NCBI GenBank assembly: GCA_019240475.1
Contig: JAFAYI010000009.1
Span: 1 to 47,780, forward strand
Length of the DNA: 47,780 nucleotides
Direction: 5' to 3'
Source: Acidobacteriaceae bacterium
GTDB taxonomy: Bacteria; Acidobacteriota; Terriglobia; Bryobacterales; Bryobacteraceae
The translations under genes were made by a program, and so were the position numbers. Positions 40,238-47,780 of this stretch are shown piece after piece. The notes below the pieces were generated by a model. It had not been told where the DNA came from. It made no database searches and worked only from the letters and a program-made list of their open reading frames with translations. Positions within the stretch are counted from its first letter, which is position 1, and each line of letters starts with the position of its first letter.

Positions 40238-42592
40238 ATGCGTATTCTCAGCAAAGCCATCTTTCGCGAGGTGATGATCAGCGCCAGCCTTGGCACTCTG
40301 CTGTTTGTTTTTGTACTCTTCCTTCGAACGATTGAGCGCCTTTCCGCTCTGCTCGTAAAAACCTCAGCTCCTCCCGCCGTCGTCGCGAAGCTGCTCCTTT
40401 ACGCGCTGCCCTCGACCATTCCCTTCGCCCTGCCGCTCGGCGTATTGGTCGGCATACTCATCGGTCTCAGCCGCATGTCGGCCGATCGCGAAATCATTGC
40501 CATGCGCGCTTCCGGAATATCGAGCGTTACCGTCGCGCGCCCCGTCCTGCTATTCGCACTTTTTGCGCTGATCCTGACTGCGCTTTCCTCGCTCTGGCTC
40601 ACCCCTCTCTCGCTGCACCTCGAATCGATGGTGGCGCGCAACTTCGCCGCCGCCCAATTGACCGGCAACATCGAATCGCGCATCTTCGATGAGCAGTTCC
40701 CCAACACGGTCCTATATGTGGGCAACGTCCAAACCGTCGGTCATGAGATCGTCTGGCGCCAGGTCTTCATCGGCGACGTCACGCCTCCCGACGAACTCAA
40801 ACAGCAAGGCAAGGATCGCGGCGATAGCCCCCGCATCATCGTTGCCGAAGAGGCCATCCCGCACGCCGACGAAGCCAACAATCGTATCGTCCTCGACATG
40901 CGCAACGTCCGCTCCTCCGAGCGCGACAAAGACGGCAAAGTCATCACCACCGCCGCGCCCGTCCAGGTCGAAACGCTCCAGGCCCAGAAGCAGGAGGATC
41001 TTCAGGTCAACAAAACAGTCCAGGAGATGGACACCGGCCCGTTGTTCAAGCGCGTCTACCGCCGGCGCGATCTCTCGCACGAAGATTACGTCGACGCCGC
41101 TATCGAGTTCCACCAGCGCTTTGCCCTGCCGCTTGCCTGCGTCCTGCTGGCGCTCGTCGGAATCCCGCTCGGCATCTCGTCCCAAAAGGGCGGCAAGTCC
41201 GCCGCTTTCGTGCTCACCGTCGTGCTGGCTTTTCTTTATTACCTCGGCTACATCACGCTCATCGGCCTTGCCAAAAAAGGCAGCCTGCCCGTGCCGCTTG
41301 CCGTTTGGACCCCGGACGCCGTGTTCCTCATCGTCGGCATCGTGCTGTTGTCTCGCCTGGAGCAGCCCGGCGACCGCGATCTCGCCGGCTGGGTCGGCGC
41401 CATGGTCAAAAGCGCTATCCTCAAGCTGCGATCCCTCCACCCCGCGCCCCTTGCCGCCGGCCGCTTGCGCGTCGGCCGCCGCTTCGGCTTGAGCCCGTTG
41501 TTGATCGATCGCTATGTTCTGAATGGTTTTCTCTTTTATCTAGGCGTGCTTCTTGCCGCTCTCGTCGCTCTCATCGAAGTGTTCACCTTCTTCGAACTGC
41601 TGGGCGACATGATCAAGAACGACATCGGCATGTCCACCATGCTCGATTACCTCTGGCACCTCGCCCCCAGCCTCATCTACCAACTCACGCCCATCGGCAC
41701 TCTCGTCGCCTCTCTTATTTGCTTCGGCATCCTGACGAAGTACAACGAAGTGACCGCGTTCAAAGCGGGCGGCGTCAGCGTCTACCGCCTCGCCGCGCCG
41801 GTCCTGGTCATCAGCTTCGGCATCAGCGCCCTCCTATTCGGCTTCGATCACTACTACATACCCGAAGCCAATCGCCGCCAGGAGATGCTGCGCGCCGAAA
41901 TCAAAAAGAAAACCGTCGCCACGTACCTCCGCAGCAGCCGCGATCGCCATTGGATCTACGGCGAAGGGTCCCGCATCTACAACTACGGCTTCCTGGACCC
42001 CTACCGCGCCATCTTGTCCAAGGTCAACGTCTACGAGCTCGACCCCGCCAGCTATCGCATCGTGCGCCAGATCTCCGCCGACCGCGCCCGCTGGAATCCT
42101 GACCGCCGAGCCTGGGTCTTTCAAAACGGGATCTCCCACACGGCCAATGGGTCCACCGACGGCTATCGGCCTTTCTATAATGCCTCCGCCATTTTTCCCG
42201 AATTGACCGAGCGCCCCTCCTGGTTCATCAAGGAAGAAAAAGAGTACAAAGAGATGAACTTCGAAGAATTGGGCGAATACATACGCGAGCAGCAGGCGAG
42301 CGGACTCGATACCACGGCGCTTCGCGTCCAGTACTACAAGAAGTTCGCGGTTCCTCTGTTTGCCCTCATCATGGCGATCCTCAGTATTCCGTTCGCTTTC
42401 GTCGCAGGGAACCGCGGCGCCATGACCGGCGTTGGAATCAGCTTCGGAATCGCCATCGCCTACTGGACTGTGGGCACGCTCTTTGAGCAGATCGGTGATC
42501 TGAACCAGTTGCCGGCCATCATGGCCGCCTGGTCGCCCGATCTCATCTTCGCGCTCTTCGGTCTCTACTTCATGGCGCGCATGAAGACCTGA
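40238..42592 (+). CDS. LPS export permease, LptF-LptG fusion
   Basis: A 784-residue membrane protein that contains two YjgP/YjgQ (LptF/LptG) permease domains in one chain. The first (about 1-395) begins with ILSKAIFREVMISASLGTLL and has FALPLGVLVGILIGLSRMSA; the second (about 420-784) begins with LLIDRYVLNGFLFYLGVLLA and has LTPIGTLVASLICFGILTKY and YNEVTAFKAGGVSVYRLAAP. Each half has the usual membrane segments flanking a periplasmic beta-jellyroll. In E. coli LptF and LptG are separate subunits of the LptB2FG transporter extracting LPS from the inner membrane; here they are joined, presumably with LptB encoded elsewhere. There is no stop or frameshift between the halves. Confidence 0.92.
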   Translation: MRILSKAIFREVMISASLGTLLFVFVLFLRTIERLSALLVKTSAPPAVVAKLLLYALPSTIPFALPLGVLVGILIGLSRMSADREIIAMRASGISSVTVARPVLLFALFALILTALSSLWLTPLSLHLESMVARNFAAAQLTGNIESRIFDEQFPNTVLYVGNVQTVGHEIVWRQVFIGDVTPPDELKQQGKDRGDSPRIIVAEEAIPHADEANNRIVLDMRNVRSSERDKDGKVITTAAPVQVETLQAQKQEDLQVNKTVQEMDTGPLFKRVYRRRDLSHEDYVDAAIEFHQRFALPLACVLLALVGIPLGISSQKGGKSAAFVLTVVLAFLYYLGYITLIGLAKKGSLPVPLAVWTPDAVFLIVGIVLLSRLEQPGDRDLAGWVGAMVKSAILKLRSLHPAPLAAGRLRVGRRFGLSPLLIDRYVLNGFLFYLGVLLAALVALIEVFTFFELLGDMIKNDIGMSTMLDYLWHLAPSLIYQLTPIGTLVASLICFGILTKYNEVTAFKAGGVSVYRLAAPVLVISFGISALLFGFDHYYIPEANRRQEMLRAEIKKKTVATYLRSSRDRHWIYGEGSRIYNYGFLDPYRAILSKVNVYELDPASYRIVRQISADRARWNPDRRAWVFQNGISHTANGSTDGYRPFYNASAIFPELTERPSWFIKEEKEYKEMNFEELGEYIREQQASGLDTTALRVQYYKKFAVPLFALIMAILSIPFAFVAGNRGAMTGVGISFGIAIAYWTVGTLFEQIGDLNQLPAIMAAWSPDLIFALFGLYFMARMKT

Positions 42593-42596
42593 AGCC

Positions 42597-42788
42597 TCAA
42601 CGCTCCATCGCAAGTTCCCGCGCGGGCGGCTGCGCCTGCGCGGGCGGCTGCGAATCCGCCCATGGAATCGCATGCACCCGCAGGCAGCGCCTGCACTCGT
42701 ACTTGCCCTTCACCGGCCAGAAGATGTCGTCGTGCGCAAAGCGGCACCAAAGCTGCCCCAATCTCTGCCAAAGTTCGGAATACCTCAT
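42597..42788 (-). CDS. Small Cys-containing protein, unknown
   Basis: A 63-residue protein. The first 45 residues look constrained (LWCRFAHDDIFWPVKGKYEC then RRCLRVHAIPW) and include a CxxC pair with flanking His, which could bind one metal ion. The C-terminus is Pro/Ala/Gln-rich and encoded by an 18-bp repeat. I know of no named family. A strong inverted-repeat structure lies just upstream (42844-42904), and it is transcribed in the same direction as the yjbQ gene. Confidence 0.5.
   Translation of the reverse strand: MRYSELWQRLGQLWCRFAHDDIFWPVKGKYECRRCLRVHAIPWADSQPPAQAQPPARELAMER
42620..42652. repeat. Tandem 18-bp repeat in the 63-residue gene
   Basis: gcgcgggcggctgcg at 42620-42634 recurs at 42638-42652. 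It encodes the PPAQAQPPAR tail of the small protein on the minus strand and is likely a slippage-prone linker. Confidence 0.6.
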
Positions 42789-42843
42789 GCTTCAGAGCGT
42801 AGAAGACTTCGCATCGAGAAGGAATTCCTTTGTCCGGTTTAAG

Positions 42844-42904
42844 CGGTTACAGGACTCGCTAGTCCGAATCGGCAGTACGGACTAAACTCGCCTCACTGTA
42901 ACCG
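42844..42904. repeat. Nested inverted repeat with competing stems
   Basis: Outer arms cggttacag (42844-42852) and ctgtaaccg (42896-42904) are perfect complements over 9 bp. Inside, tagtccg (42860-42866) pairs with cggacta (42878-42884). A third hairpin, ggact-cgct-agtcc (42852-42865), shares bases with the inner stem, so the two exclude each other. It lies between the yjbQ stop and the small Cys gene, in both cases on the transcribed minus strand. Confidence 0.65.
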
Positions 42905-42941
42905 ATAGGGCCGCTGTTCTCCGCCCAGCCAAGGTGGTGAG

Positions 42942-43358
42942 CTACTCGCCCATGAGTTGAAGCACCACGCGCCTTTGATGCGGGTGTTTCCGGTGCTCGA
43001 ATACATATAAGCCCTGCCACGTCCCCAGAGCCAACTTTCCCGAGATCAAGGGCAGGGATAGGCTACTCTGCGTGAGCGCCGACCGTATGTGCGATGTCAT
43101 ATCGTCCGGACCCTCCGCCGTGTGCCGGTAGTTTGCATCGTCTTCCGGCGCCAGCCGCTCAAAAAAATCGCGCAGATCGAGAGTCACATCCGGGTCCGCG
43201 TTCTCTTGAATCAGCAGAGAACAGGACGTGTGCTGCACAAAAGCCGTCAGAAGACCGTTCCCGATGCCCTGCTTCGAGACCCAGTCTTCGACGTGCTTGG
43301 TAAATGGATACAGCCCCTTGCCCTGCGTCGGGACAGTCAACGTGGTGTTGCGAACCAC
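42942..43358 (-). CDS. YjbQ (UPF0047) family protein
   Basis: A 138-residue single-domain protein of the widely distributed YjbQ/UPF0047 family. Features: NTTLTVPTQGKGLYPFT, GLLTAFVQHTSCSLLIQENA (the conserved His/Ser motif), DDANYRHTAEGPDDMTSHIR, and LGTWQGLYVFEHR, which form the conserved active-site cluster. Some members have weak thiamin phosphate synthase activity, but the real function is unclear. The open frame reaches back into dksA; I take GTG at 43358, which gives the normal family length, right after the dksA stop. Confidence 0.9.
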   Translation of the reverse strand: MVRNTTLTVPTQGKGLYPFTKHVEDWVSKQGIGNGLLTAFVQHTSCSLLIQENADPDVTLDLRDFFERLAPEDDANYRHTAEGPDDMTSHIRSALTQSSLSLPLISGKLALGTWQGLYVFEHRKHPHQRRVVLQLMGE

Positions 43359-43363
43359 CGTTC

Positions 43364-43747
43364 TTATGCCGCCATATCGCCGGCTTCGTCGTCGTCGACC
43401 GCGCCCGCCGCTCGCTGCCGGTCGATAAACTCCTGGCAGGGTACGCAATAGGCGGCCCAGGGCAGCGCTTTCAAGCGCCGTTCCGGAATCGCTTCGTCGC
43501 AGCGCAGGCAGATGCCGAAGGTCTCCTCTTCCATACGAGAGAGCGCGGCTTGTACCTGCTTCAGCAGCGTCGATCCGCGGTCCAGGTTGCGAATGGCAAC
43601 CTCCCGGTTGAGCTGCTGCTGCAAGCGGTCGAACTCCTCCGCCGCATGCTCGATTAAAATCTCCTCCCGGTCTCCAGTACTCGTGAGGAGTTCGTCGCGC
43701 TTTGCTTCCAGCGCTTTTTTTATGTCGTTCATTTGCTTGTTAGACAC
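43364..43747 (-). CDS. DksA/TraR-type C4 zinc-finger protein
   Basis: A 127-residue transcription factor-like protein. An N-terminal coiled coil (about 1-75, DDIKKALE-type helices) leads to a C-terminal zinc finger with Cys-x2-Cys (CLRC), then Cys-x2-Cys (CVPC), the DksA/TraR signature. Such proteins bind RNA polymerase in the secondary channel and often work with ppGpp. The GTG start at 43747 is preceded by AAGGAG, six bases away. The stop is five bases before yjbQ, so the two form an operon. Confidence 0.9.
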   Translation of the reverse strand: MSNKQMNDIKKALEAKRDELLTSTGDREEILIEHAAEEFDRLQQQLNREVAIRNLDRGSTLLKQVQAALSRMEEETFGICLRCDEAIPERRLKALPWAAYCVPCQEFIDRQRAAGAVDDDEAGDMAA

Positions 43748-43898
43748 TGTAAACTCCTTGTGACAAACCCGTCCGGCTCGTTCTCGCGTCTCTAACTTTA
43801 AGGGATTAGATCAGCCTTAAAAACCGGCTCGGCGGGTCGTCAACCATCACAGATGCAGGGTCCTGCGCCAAAGTTTCAGAACCGTTGCAACCGCTTTT

Positions 43899-45617
43899 CT
43901 ACGGGCGTGCTAGTACTGGAACCAGCGCCCGCAGCCAAATGGCCGCGGCCACTGCGCCGGGGTCCGGCTGACCCATCGCCCGGTGACCCAAATAGCTGGA
44001 CCGGCCGCGCCGCGCAACCATCCCGGCCGTTGCCGCCGCGCCTGCTTCGGCCGCTCTTACCGCCGCTTCAATGGCATCCGCCAAACTGCGGCCTTCTTCG
44101 AGCCGTGCGGCCAGTTCCCTGGCGAACGGATCCAGAGCGTCCAGCATGGTTCGATCGCCCGTGCTTGCTCCGCCGATTTCGCCGATCCCTTTGCAGCCTT
44201 CGAGAGCGGCGCGCGCCCAATTTCGCGCGTCGTCCTCGTTGCCGTCCTTCAGCCGCTTGGCCGCCCTAAAGAGAAACACTCCATACAGAGGTCCGGAAGA
44301 TCCGCCCATTGCGGACTGCGCCGCAATGCCGACGCTCCGCAGAAGTTCGGCCGCGCTACCGACCGCAACCATCGGGATAATCTGCTGAATCGATCTTGCT
44401 GCGCGCGAAAGATTCGCTCCCAGGTCGCCGTCTCCCACCAAGCGGTCCATTTCCGTCAATCGACCTTCGGCGTCGATCAGGGCTTGGCATGCCGCTTCGA
44501 TCGCGCGTTGCGCCCGGGTCTCCGTCTGCGCCTCCGGTCGATCCTGGGACGGGACAGGCTCGACTGGCTCACATACGAGAATCCGAGAGCGCAGTGGCGC
44601 CGGCCGTTCATTCACCGTGCGCGGCCATGCTGGCGCGCTAGTCGGCGCATCCAGCAGCTTGAGTCTTTCATCGTTCACCAGCAGGATCGATATCGAAACG
44701 CCCGCCGCATCGAGCGATGTCATGAACGTTCCCGCATAGATGCGTTCCACAACAAGCCCGCGCGCGGCCAGTTGCTCCCATGCCCGGCGAGCCACGATGG
44801 CCAACTCCATTGGAGTGGTGGCGCCCAGATTGTTTACAAGTAGTGCGATGCGCTGGCCTGCGCCGCGCCACCCCCGCGCGGCCAGGATTCCCTCAATCAA
44901 CTGATCGGCCATTTCGTCAGCGGACTGTAGAGTTGCCCGCCGGATGCCCGGTTCCCCGTGAATGCCCAGCCCCAACTCGATCTCCTGCTCTCCCAATGTG
45001 TAGCTGGGCTTGCCGACCGCTGGAGCCGTGCCGGCCGAAAGCGAAACGCCCATCGTCGCGACCGCATCCGACGCCGCTCGCGCGACCGCCGCGACTTCGC
45101 CAAGTCCGCGCCCCTCCGCCGCGGCTGCGCCCGCGACCTTGTGAACCAACACCGTTCCGGCAATCCCGCGCGCGCCCGCATATTGCTCGGTCCCAGCCAG
45201 CGCGACATCGTCGGCTACAACTACTGTTTCGACCGCGAATCCTTCCGCGCGCGCCATCTCAGCCGCCAATCCGAAATTCAAGCGGTCGCCCGTATAATTC
45301 TTGACAATCAGCAGCAGTCCGGGCGCGCCCGCGACGGCTCGAATCGCGGCTAGCACCGCTGCGGGATTCGGCGACGTGAATACCTCACCGGCCACTGCCG
45401 CGCTTAACATGCCCGCGCCCACGTAACCCGCGTGCGCTGGCTCATGGCCGCTCCCGCCGCCCGAAACGATCCCTACCTGCCGCTCTCGCGCTTCACCGGC
45501 ATCCCGCCGCAGCAACACCTGGTGATCGGCCAGCAGAGCCGCTCCCGGATAGATCCCGAGCAGCCCTTCCAACATCTCCGGCACAACCTCGCCGGGATCA
45601 TTGATCAGCTTCTTCAT
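43899..45617 (-). CDS. Dihydroxyacetone kinase, fused DhaK-DhaL
   Basis: A 572-residue ATP-type dihydroxyacetone kinase. The N-terminal DhaK domain binds the substrate (VGIVSGGGSGHEPAHAGYVG, the loop IVKNYTGDRLNFGLA, and the substrate-bound His in GLGIHGEPGIR). The C-terminal DhaL domain binds ATP through Mg (MDRLVGDGDLGANLSRAA). Having both in one chain is characteristic of the ATP-dependent enzyme, unlike the phosphotransferase-linked DhaKLM. I start at ATG 45617, whose A is also the last base of the usp stop codon (TGATG); an upstream start at 45638 would lie inside usp. Confidence 0.92.
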   Translation of the reverse strand: MKKLINDPGEVVPEMLEGLLGIYPGAALLADHQVLLRRDAGEARERQVGIVSGGGSGHEPAHAGYVGAGMLSAAVAGEVFTSPNPAAVLAAIRAVAGAPGLLLIVKNYTGDRLNFGLAAEMARAEGFAVETVVVADDVALAGTEQYAGARGIAGTVLVHKVAGAAAAEGRGLGEVAAVARAASDAVATMGVSLSAGTAPAVGKPSYTLGEQEIELGLGIHGEPGIRRATLQSADEMADQLIEGILAARGWRGAGQRIALLVNNLGATTPMELAIVARRAWEQLAARGLVVERIYAGTFMTSLDAAGVSISILLVNDERLKLLDAPTSAPAWPRTVNERPAPLRSRILVCEPVEPVPSQDRPEAQTETRAQRAIEAACQALIDAEGRLTEMDRLVGDGDLGANLSRAARSIQQIIPMVAVGSAAELLRSVGIAAQSAMGGSSGPLYGVFLFRAAKRLKDGNEDDARNWARAALEGCKGIGEIGGASTGDRTMLDALDPFARELAARLEEGRSLADAIEAAVRAAEAGAAATAGMVARRGRSSYLGHRAMGQPDPGAVAAAIWLRALVPVLARP

Positions 45618-46270
45618 CAAACGCAGAGGACGGGACACGGCGATTGCCGGACCGTCGCATAGGCGTCGGTTGGCGACCCGCGCCCAATTACCAGAAGGTC
45701 CGCGCCTACGTCTTTGGTCCCAGCCTCGGCCGCGATCAGCTTGGCCTGAAAGTTCTCGGCGAGGCCCGTGGCCCAGGCGGCGACATCCTGCGCCCCACCT
45801 ATATAAGCGACGGTCGAAATCGCGCCGGCGGGCGCGTGTCCGCCCGTCAGTACTGGCCGTTTCACGTCCTCTAATATTCGGGCCGTGATCGAGCCGAGCA
45901 GAAAATTCCGCAGCGCGCTGTGTCCAGGCGCCGGTATCATCACTAACTGCGCGTCTTCGCTCTCCGCCGTTTCGGCGATCTGCAATTCCGGCTCCCCTTC
46001 ATAGGCGAGCCGGCGCACCCTCAGCCCGGCCAACTCCTCCGTTGCGAACTCTTCCAGCCGCGCGGCGGAAGCCTCGAAGGCTTGTTCCGGGCGCGGCACT
46101 TCCATCAAGCCGGAGACTCCGGTTTCCGGAATCACATAGACCGGATTGAACACATGCAGCAGGATCACTTCCGAGCCGAACTTGGCGGCAAACTGCCGCA
46201 CCCGAGGCATCGTCTTTAGACAGTGCTCGGAAAAGTCGACGGGAACCAGGATACGGGCAATAGTCGGCAT
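45617..46270 (-). CDS. Universal stress protein (UspA family)
   Basis: A 217-residue protein with an N-terminal Usp domain (RILVPVDFSEHCLKTMPRV) and an ATP-binding motif in APGHSALRNFLLGSITARIL (G-2x-G-9x-G(S/T) type, read approximately). A shorter second half (about 145-217, LLVIGRGSPTDAYATVRQSP) may be a partial second Usp repeat. The role is stress survival, mechanism unclear. The stop overlaps the dihydroxyacetone kinase start by one base (TGATG). A 6-bp inverted repeat with 11-base spacing lies 4 bases upstream of the start. Confidence 0.88.
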   Translation of the reverse strand: MPTIARILVPVDFSEHCLKTMPRVRQFAAKFGSEVILLHVFNPVYVIPETGVSGLMEVPRPEQAFEASAARLEEFATEELAGLRVRRLAYEGEPELQIAETAESEDAQLVMIPAPGHSALRNFLLGSITARILEDVKRPVLTGGHAPAGAISTVAYIGGAQDVAAWATGLAENFQAKLIAAEAGTKDVGADLLVIGRGSPTDAYATVRQSPCPVLCV

Positions 46271-46274
46271 GCAA

Positions 46275-46297
46275 GTTGCAGTTTATCTTGATGCAAC
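46275..46297. promoter_or_regulatory. Inverted repeat upstream of usp
   Basis: gttgca (46275-46280) and tgcaac (46292-46297) are perfect complements with 11 bases between, just upstream of the usp ATG at 46270 and within the divergent region to rpe. Could be an operator; the evidence is symmetry and position only. Confidence 0.4.
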
Positions 46298-46419
46298 CTT
46301 TTCTGAGGCTATCGCGTTTTACGTGTTACGATCAGAATATTCCTAGGTGCGGGCAGACGAGGAGCGAGCTTGTGGTGCGCCTCAAACCAAGGTTCTTCCC
46401 CGCATGAGGACCTGTATCA

Positions 46420-47094
46420 GTGTTTCAAGTCGTTCCATCTATTTTCGCGGCTGACTTTACACGGCTTGGGGAAGATGTTCGCCGAGTCGAGCAGGCCGGG
46501 GTGAAGATGCTTCATGTGGACATCATGGATGGACACTTCGTGCCGAACTTCACGATGGGCACGCCCATTACCGAGTCCTTGCGCAAGTTCACCAAACTGA
46601 AACTGGATCATCACTTGATGATTGAGGATCCGGATACCTACGCGCCCATTTTCATAAAGGCCGGAGCGGACTGCGTGAGCGTGCATTACGAGGTTTGCCG
46701 CAACCTGGACCGCACGCTTCATATGATCCAGGATTTGGGCGCAAAGGCCGGAGTGGTAATTAATCCGGCGACCCCCGTGATGCTGCTCGAAAACGTCTTG
46801 AACATCGTGGATTATGTCCTGGTGATGAGCGTGAATCCGGGATACGGCGGGCAGACCTTCATTCCCCGGTCGCTCGACAAAGTGCGGCAACTGGTACGGT
46901 ACCGGGAAGAGCGCCGGCTAAACTTTTCGATTGAAATCGATGGCGGCGCCGGACTAGAAAATATTGCAGAGATCGCACGAGCTGGCGTAGATTGGGTGGT
47001 TGCCGGTTCTTCGATTTTTCACGCGCCGGATGCAACGCAGGCCGCGCGCGAAATGCAGCGTATCGCCCACGAGGCAATTTCCATTCAGGTTTAG
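46420..47094 (+). CDS. rpe: Ribulose-phosphate 3-epimerase
   Basis: A cytoplasmic pentose phosphate enzyme that interconverts ribulose 5-phosphate and xylulose 5-phosphate. The 224-residue TIM barrel has VPSIFAADFTRLGED, VDIMDGHFVPN (33-43, metal His/Asp), LDHHLMIEDP, MSVNPGYGGQTF and EIDGGAGLENI, all hallmark motifs. The start is GTG at 46420, preceded by gagga nine bases upstream. bamD follows by 5 bases. Confidence 0.97.
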   Translation: MFQVVPSIFAADFTRLGEDVRRVEQAGVKMLHVDIMDGHFVPNFTMGTPITESLRKFTKLKLDHHLMIEDPDTYAPIFIKAGADCVSVHYEVCRNLDRTLHMIQDLGAKAGVVINPATPVMLLENVLNIVDYVLVMSVNPGYGGQTFIPRSLDKVRQLVRYREERRLNFSIEIDGGAGLENIAEIARAGVDWVVAGSSIFHAPDATQAAREMQRIAHEAISIQV

Positions 47095-47099
47095 AACAT

Positions 47100-47780
47100 A
47101 TGCATTTGGGTAATCTTCTATCGAAACGGGCCTTTCTGGCGGCGCTCTCGATGGGCATGCTGGCGTCTTGCGTTCACAAATACGGCACCCCCATCACCAA
47201 GAACACGCAGCAGCCCGACAAGGTGTTGTTCGATCAGGCCATGCACGACATCGAGCACGGGCGTTACGAAGTGGCGCGCATTTCGCTGCAGACCCTGATG
47301 AACACCTATGAATCGAGCGAGTACCTGGCGAAGGCCAAGCTGGCGGTCGCCGATAGCTGGTACCGCGAAGGCGGCGCGAACGGACTGGCGCAGGCCGAAG
47401 CCGAATACAAGGATTTCATCCTGTTCTATCCGGCCATGGAAGAATCCGCCGAGGCGCAGAATCGCATCTGCGACATCCACTACAAGCAGATGGACAAAAG
47501 CGATCGGGACTGGAGTCAAACCGTTCGAGCCGAAGACGAATGCAAGGCGGTGCTGGTTCAATTTCCGAACAGCAAGTTCGCGCCCGAGGCCATGCAGCGC
47601 GTTCGCGATATTCAGGAGAGCCTGGCGGCGCATGAATTCGTGGTCGGCAATTTCTATTGGAAGCGCGAGATGAATCCGGCGGCGGCCAATCGATTGAACG
47701 CCCTGGTGGATCAATATCCGCTCTATAGCAACGCGGGAGAGGCGCTGTTTGAAGCAGGCGACGCTTACTCGAAGATGGGT
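47100..47780 (+). CDS. bamD: Outer membrane assembly lipoprotein BamD (3' end outside the window)
   Basis: The first 227 residues of a BamD-type lipoprotein, a part of the BAM complex that inserts beta-barrel proteins into the outer membrane. The signal peptide ends in a lipobox LASC (Cys acylated). TPR-like repeats follow: DKVLFDQAMHDIEHGRYEVA, AKAKLAVADSWYREGGANGL and YKDFILFYPAMEESAEAQNR, which match the BamD/YfiO type (DYPDTEYADYALYL-like spacing). No stop occurs before the window ends. The gene lies 5 bases downstream of rpe. Confidence 0.9.
   Translation, partial: MHLGNLLSKRAFLAALSMGMLASCVHKYGTPITKNTQQPDKVLFDQAMHDIEHGRYEVARISLQTLMNTYESSEYLAKAKLAVADSWYREGGANGLAQAEAEYKDFILFYPAMEESAEAQNRICDIHYKQMDKSDRDWSQTVRAEDECKAVLVQFPNSKFAPEAMQRVRDIQESLAAHEFVVGNFYWKREMNPAAANRLNALVDQYPLYSNAGEALFEAGDAYSKMG

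Noticed and set aside
41834..42673. A 279-residue open frame antisense to lptFG
   Set aside because: Gly/Arg/Val-rich antisense reading; the sense strand encodes the LptG half.
1..47780. CRISPR array
   Set aside because: No regularly spaced direct repeats with unique spacers were seen; the only tandem repeats are two-copy hairpins and short coding repeats.
1..47780. tRNA or rRNA genes
   Set aside because: No cloverleaf with GTTC-type T-arm or conserved rRNA segment was recognised by eye in the intergenic gaps, which are mostly shorter than 250 bases.

Overview
The window reads as a chromosomal piece of a Gram-negative bacterium of the Acidobacteriota, most like the Solibacter/Bryobacter lineage. 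This is an inference from gene content, not from a marker search. The signs are a 902-residue orphan MacB-type permease paired with a PadR regulator (the acidobacterial ADOP arrangement), a BamD lipoprotein and LptF/LptG permeases (so an outer membrane), a meso-diaminopimelate-type MurE, and high GC throughout.

Layout. (1) 1-930 is degraded accessory DNA: an ISL3-type transposase remnant, a long palindrome and a frameshifted arsenical-pump remnant. (2) 930-1325 is a small DUF302 gene, followed by a hairpin. (3) 1380-17792 (minus strand) is a compact division and cell wall (dcw) cluster in transcription order mraZ, rsmH, ftsL, ftsI-like PBP, murE, murF, mraY, murD, ftsW, murG, murC, ftsQ, ftsA, ftsZ. 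murB and ddl are missing from their usual place between murC and ftsQ. Four 10-bp-spaced MraZ-like boxes run into the GTG start codon of mraZ. (4) 17992-21615 (plus strand) is a three-gene conflict-type cassette diverging from mraZ: a Trypco1-domain protein, a trypsin-NACHT STAND NTPase, and a dCMP-deaminase-like protein. (5) 21639-27123 holds small, mostly housekeeping or unknown genes: two hypotheticals, DUF2911, BON, dienelactone hydrolase, a membrane protein, a cupin and a metallophosphoesterase. (6) 27139-32380 (minus strand) is a second conflict-type operon behind a recognisable promoter: an exported protein, a TIR-STAND-HEAT-6TM protein and a patatin phospholipase whose start overlaps the preceding stop. 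(7) 32621-35678 is the ADOP permease with its PadR repressor and a promoter/operator. (8) 35749-39229 is a TldD/TldE-like pair with signal peptides. (9) 39254-47780 holds a sulfotransferase, a fused LptF-LptG permease, a 63-residue Cys protein, YjbQ, a DksA/TraR zinc-finger protein, a dihydroxyacetone kinase coupled to a universal stress protein, ribulose-phosphate epimerase, and the start of bamD.

The two NTPase cassettes are the best candidates for a poorly described system. Both join an N-terminal catalytic domain (trypsin or TIR) to a STAND ATPase and C-terminal helical repeats, and both are tightly packed with a second enzyme (deaminase or phospholipase). Their domain types are known from NTP-dependent biological conflict systems; the exact gene combinations are what deserve checking. 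No tRNA, rRNA or CRISPR array was recognised.
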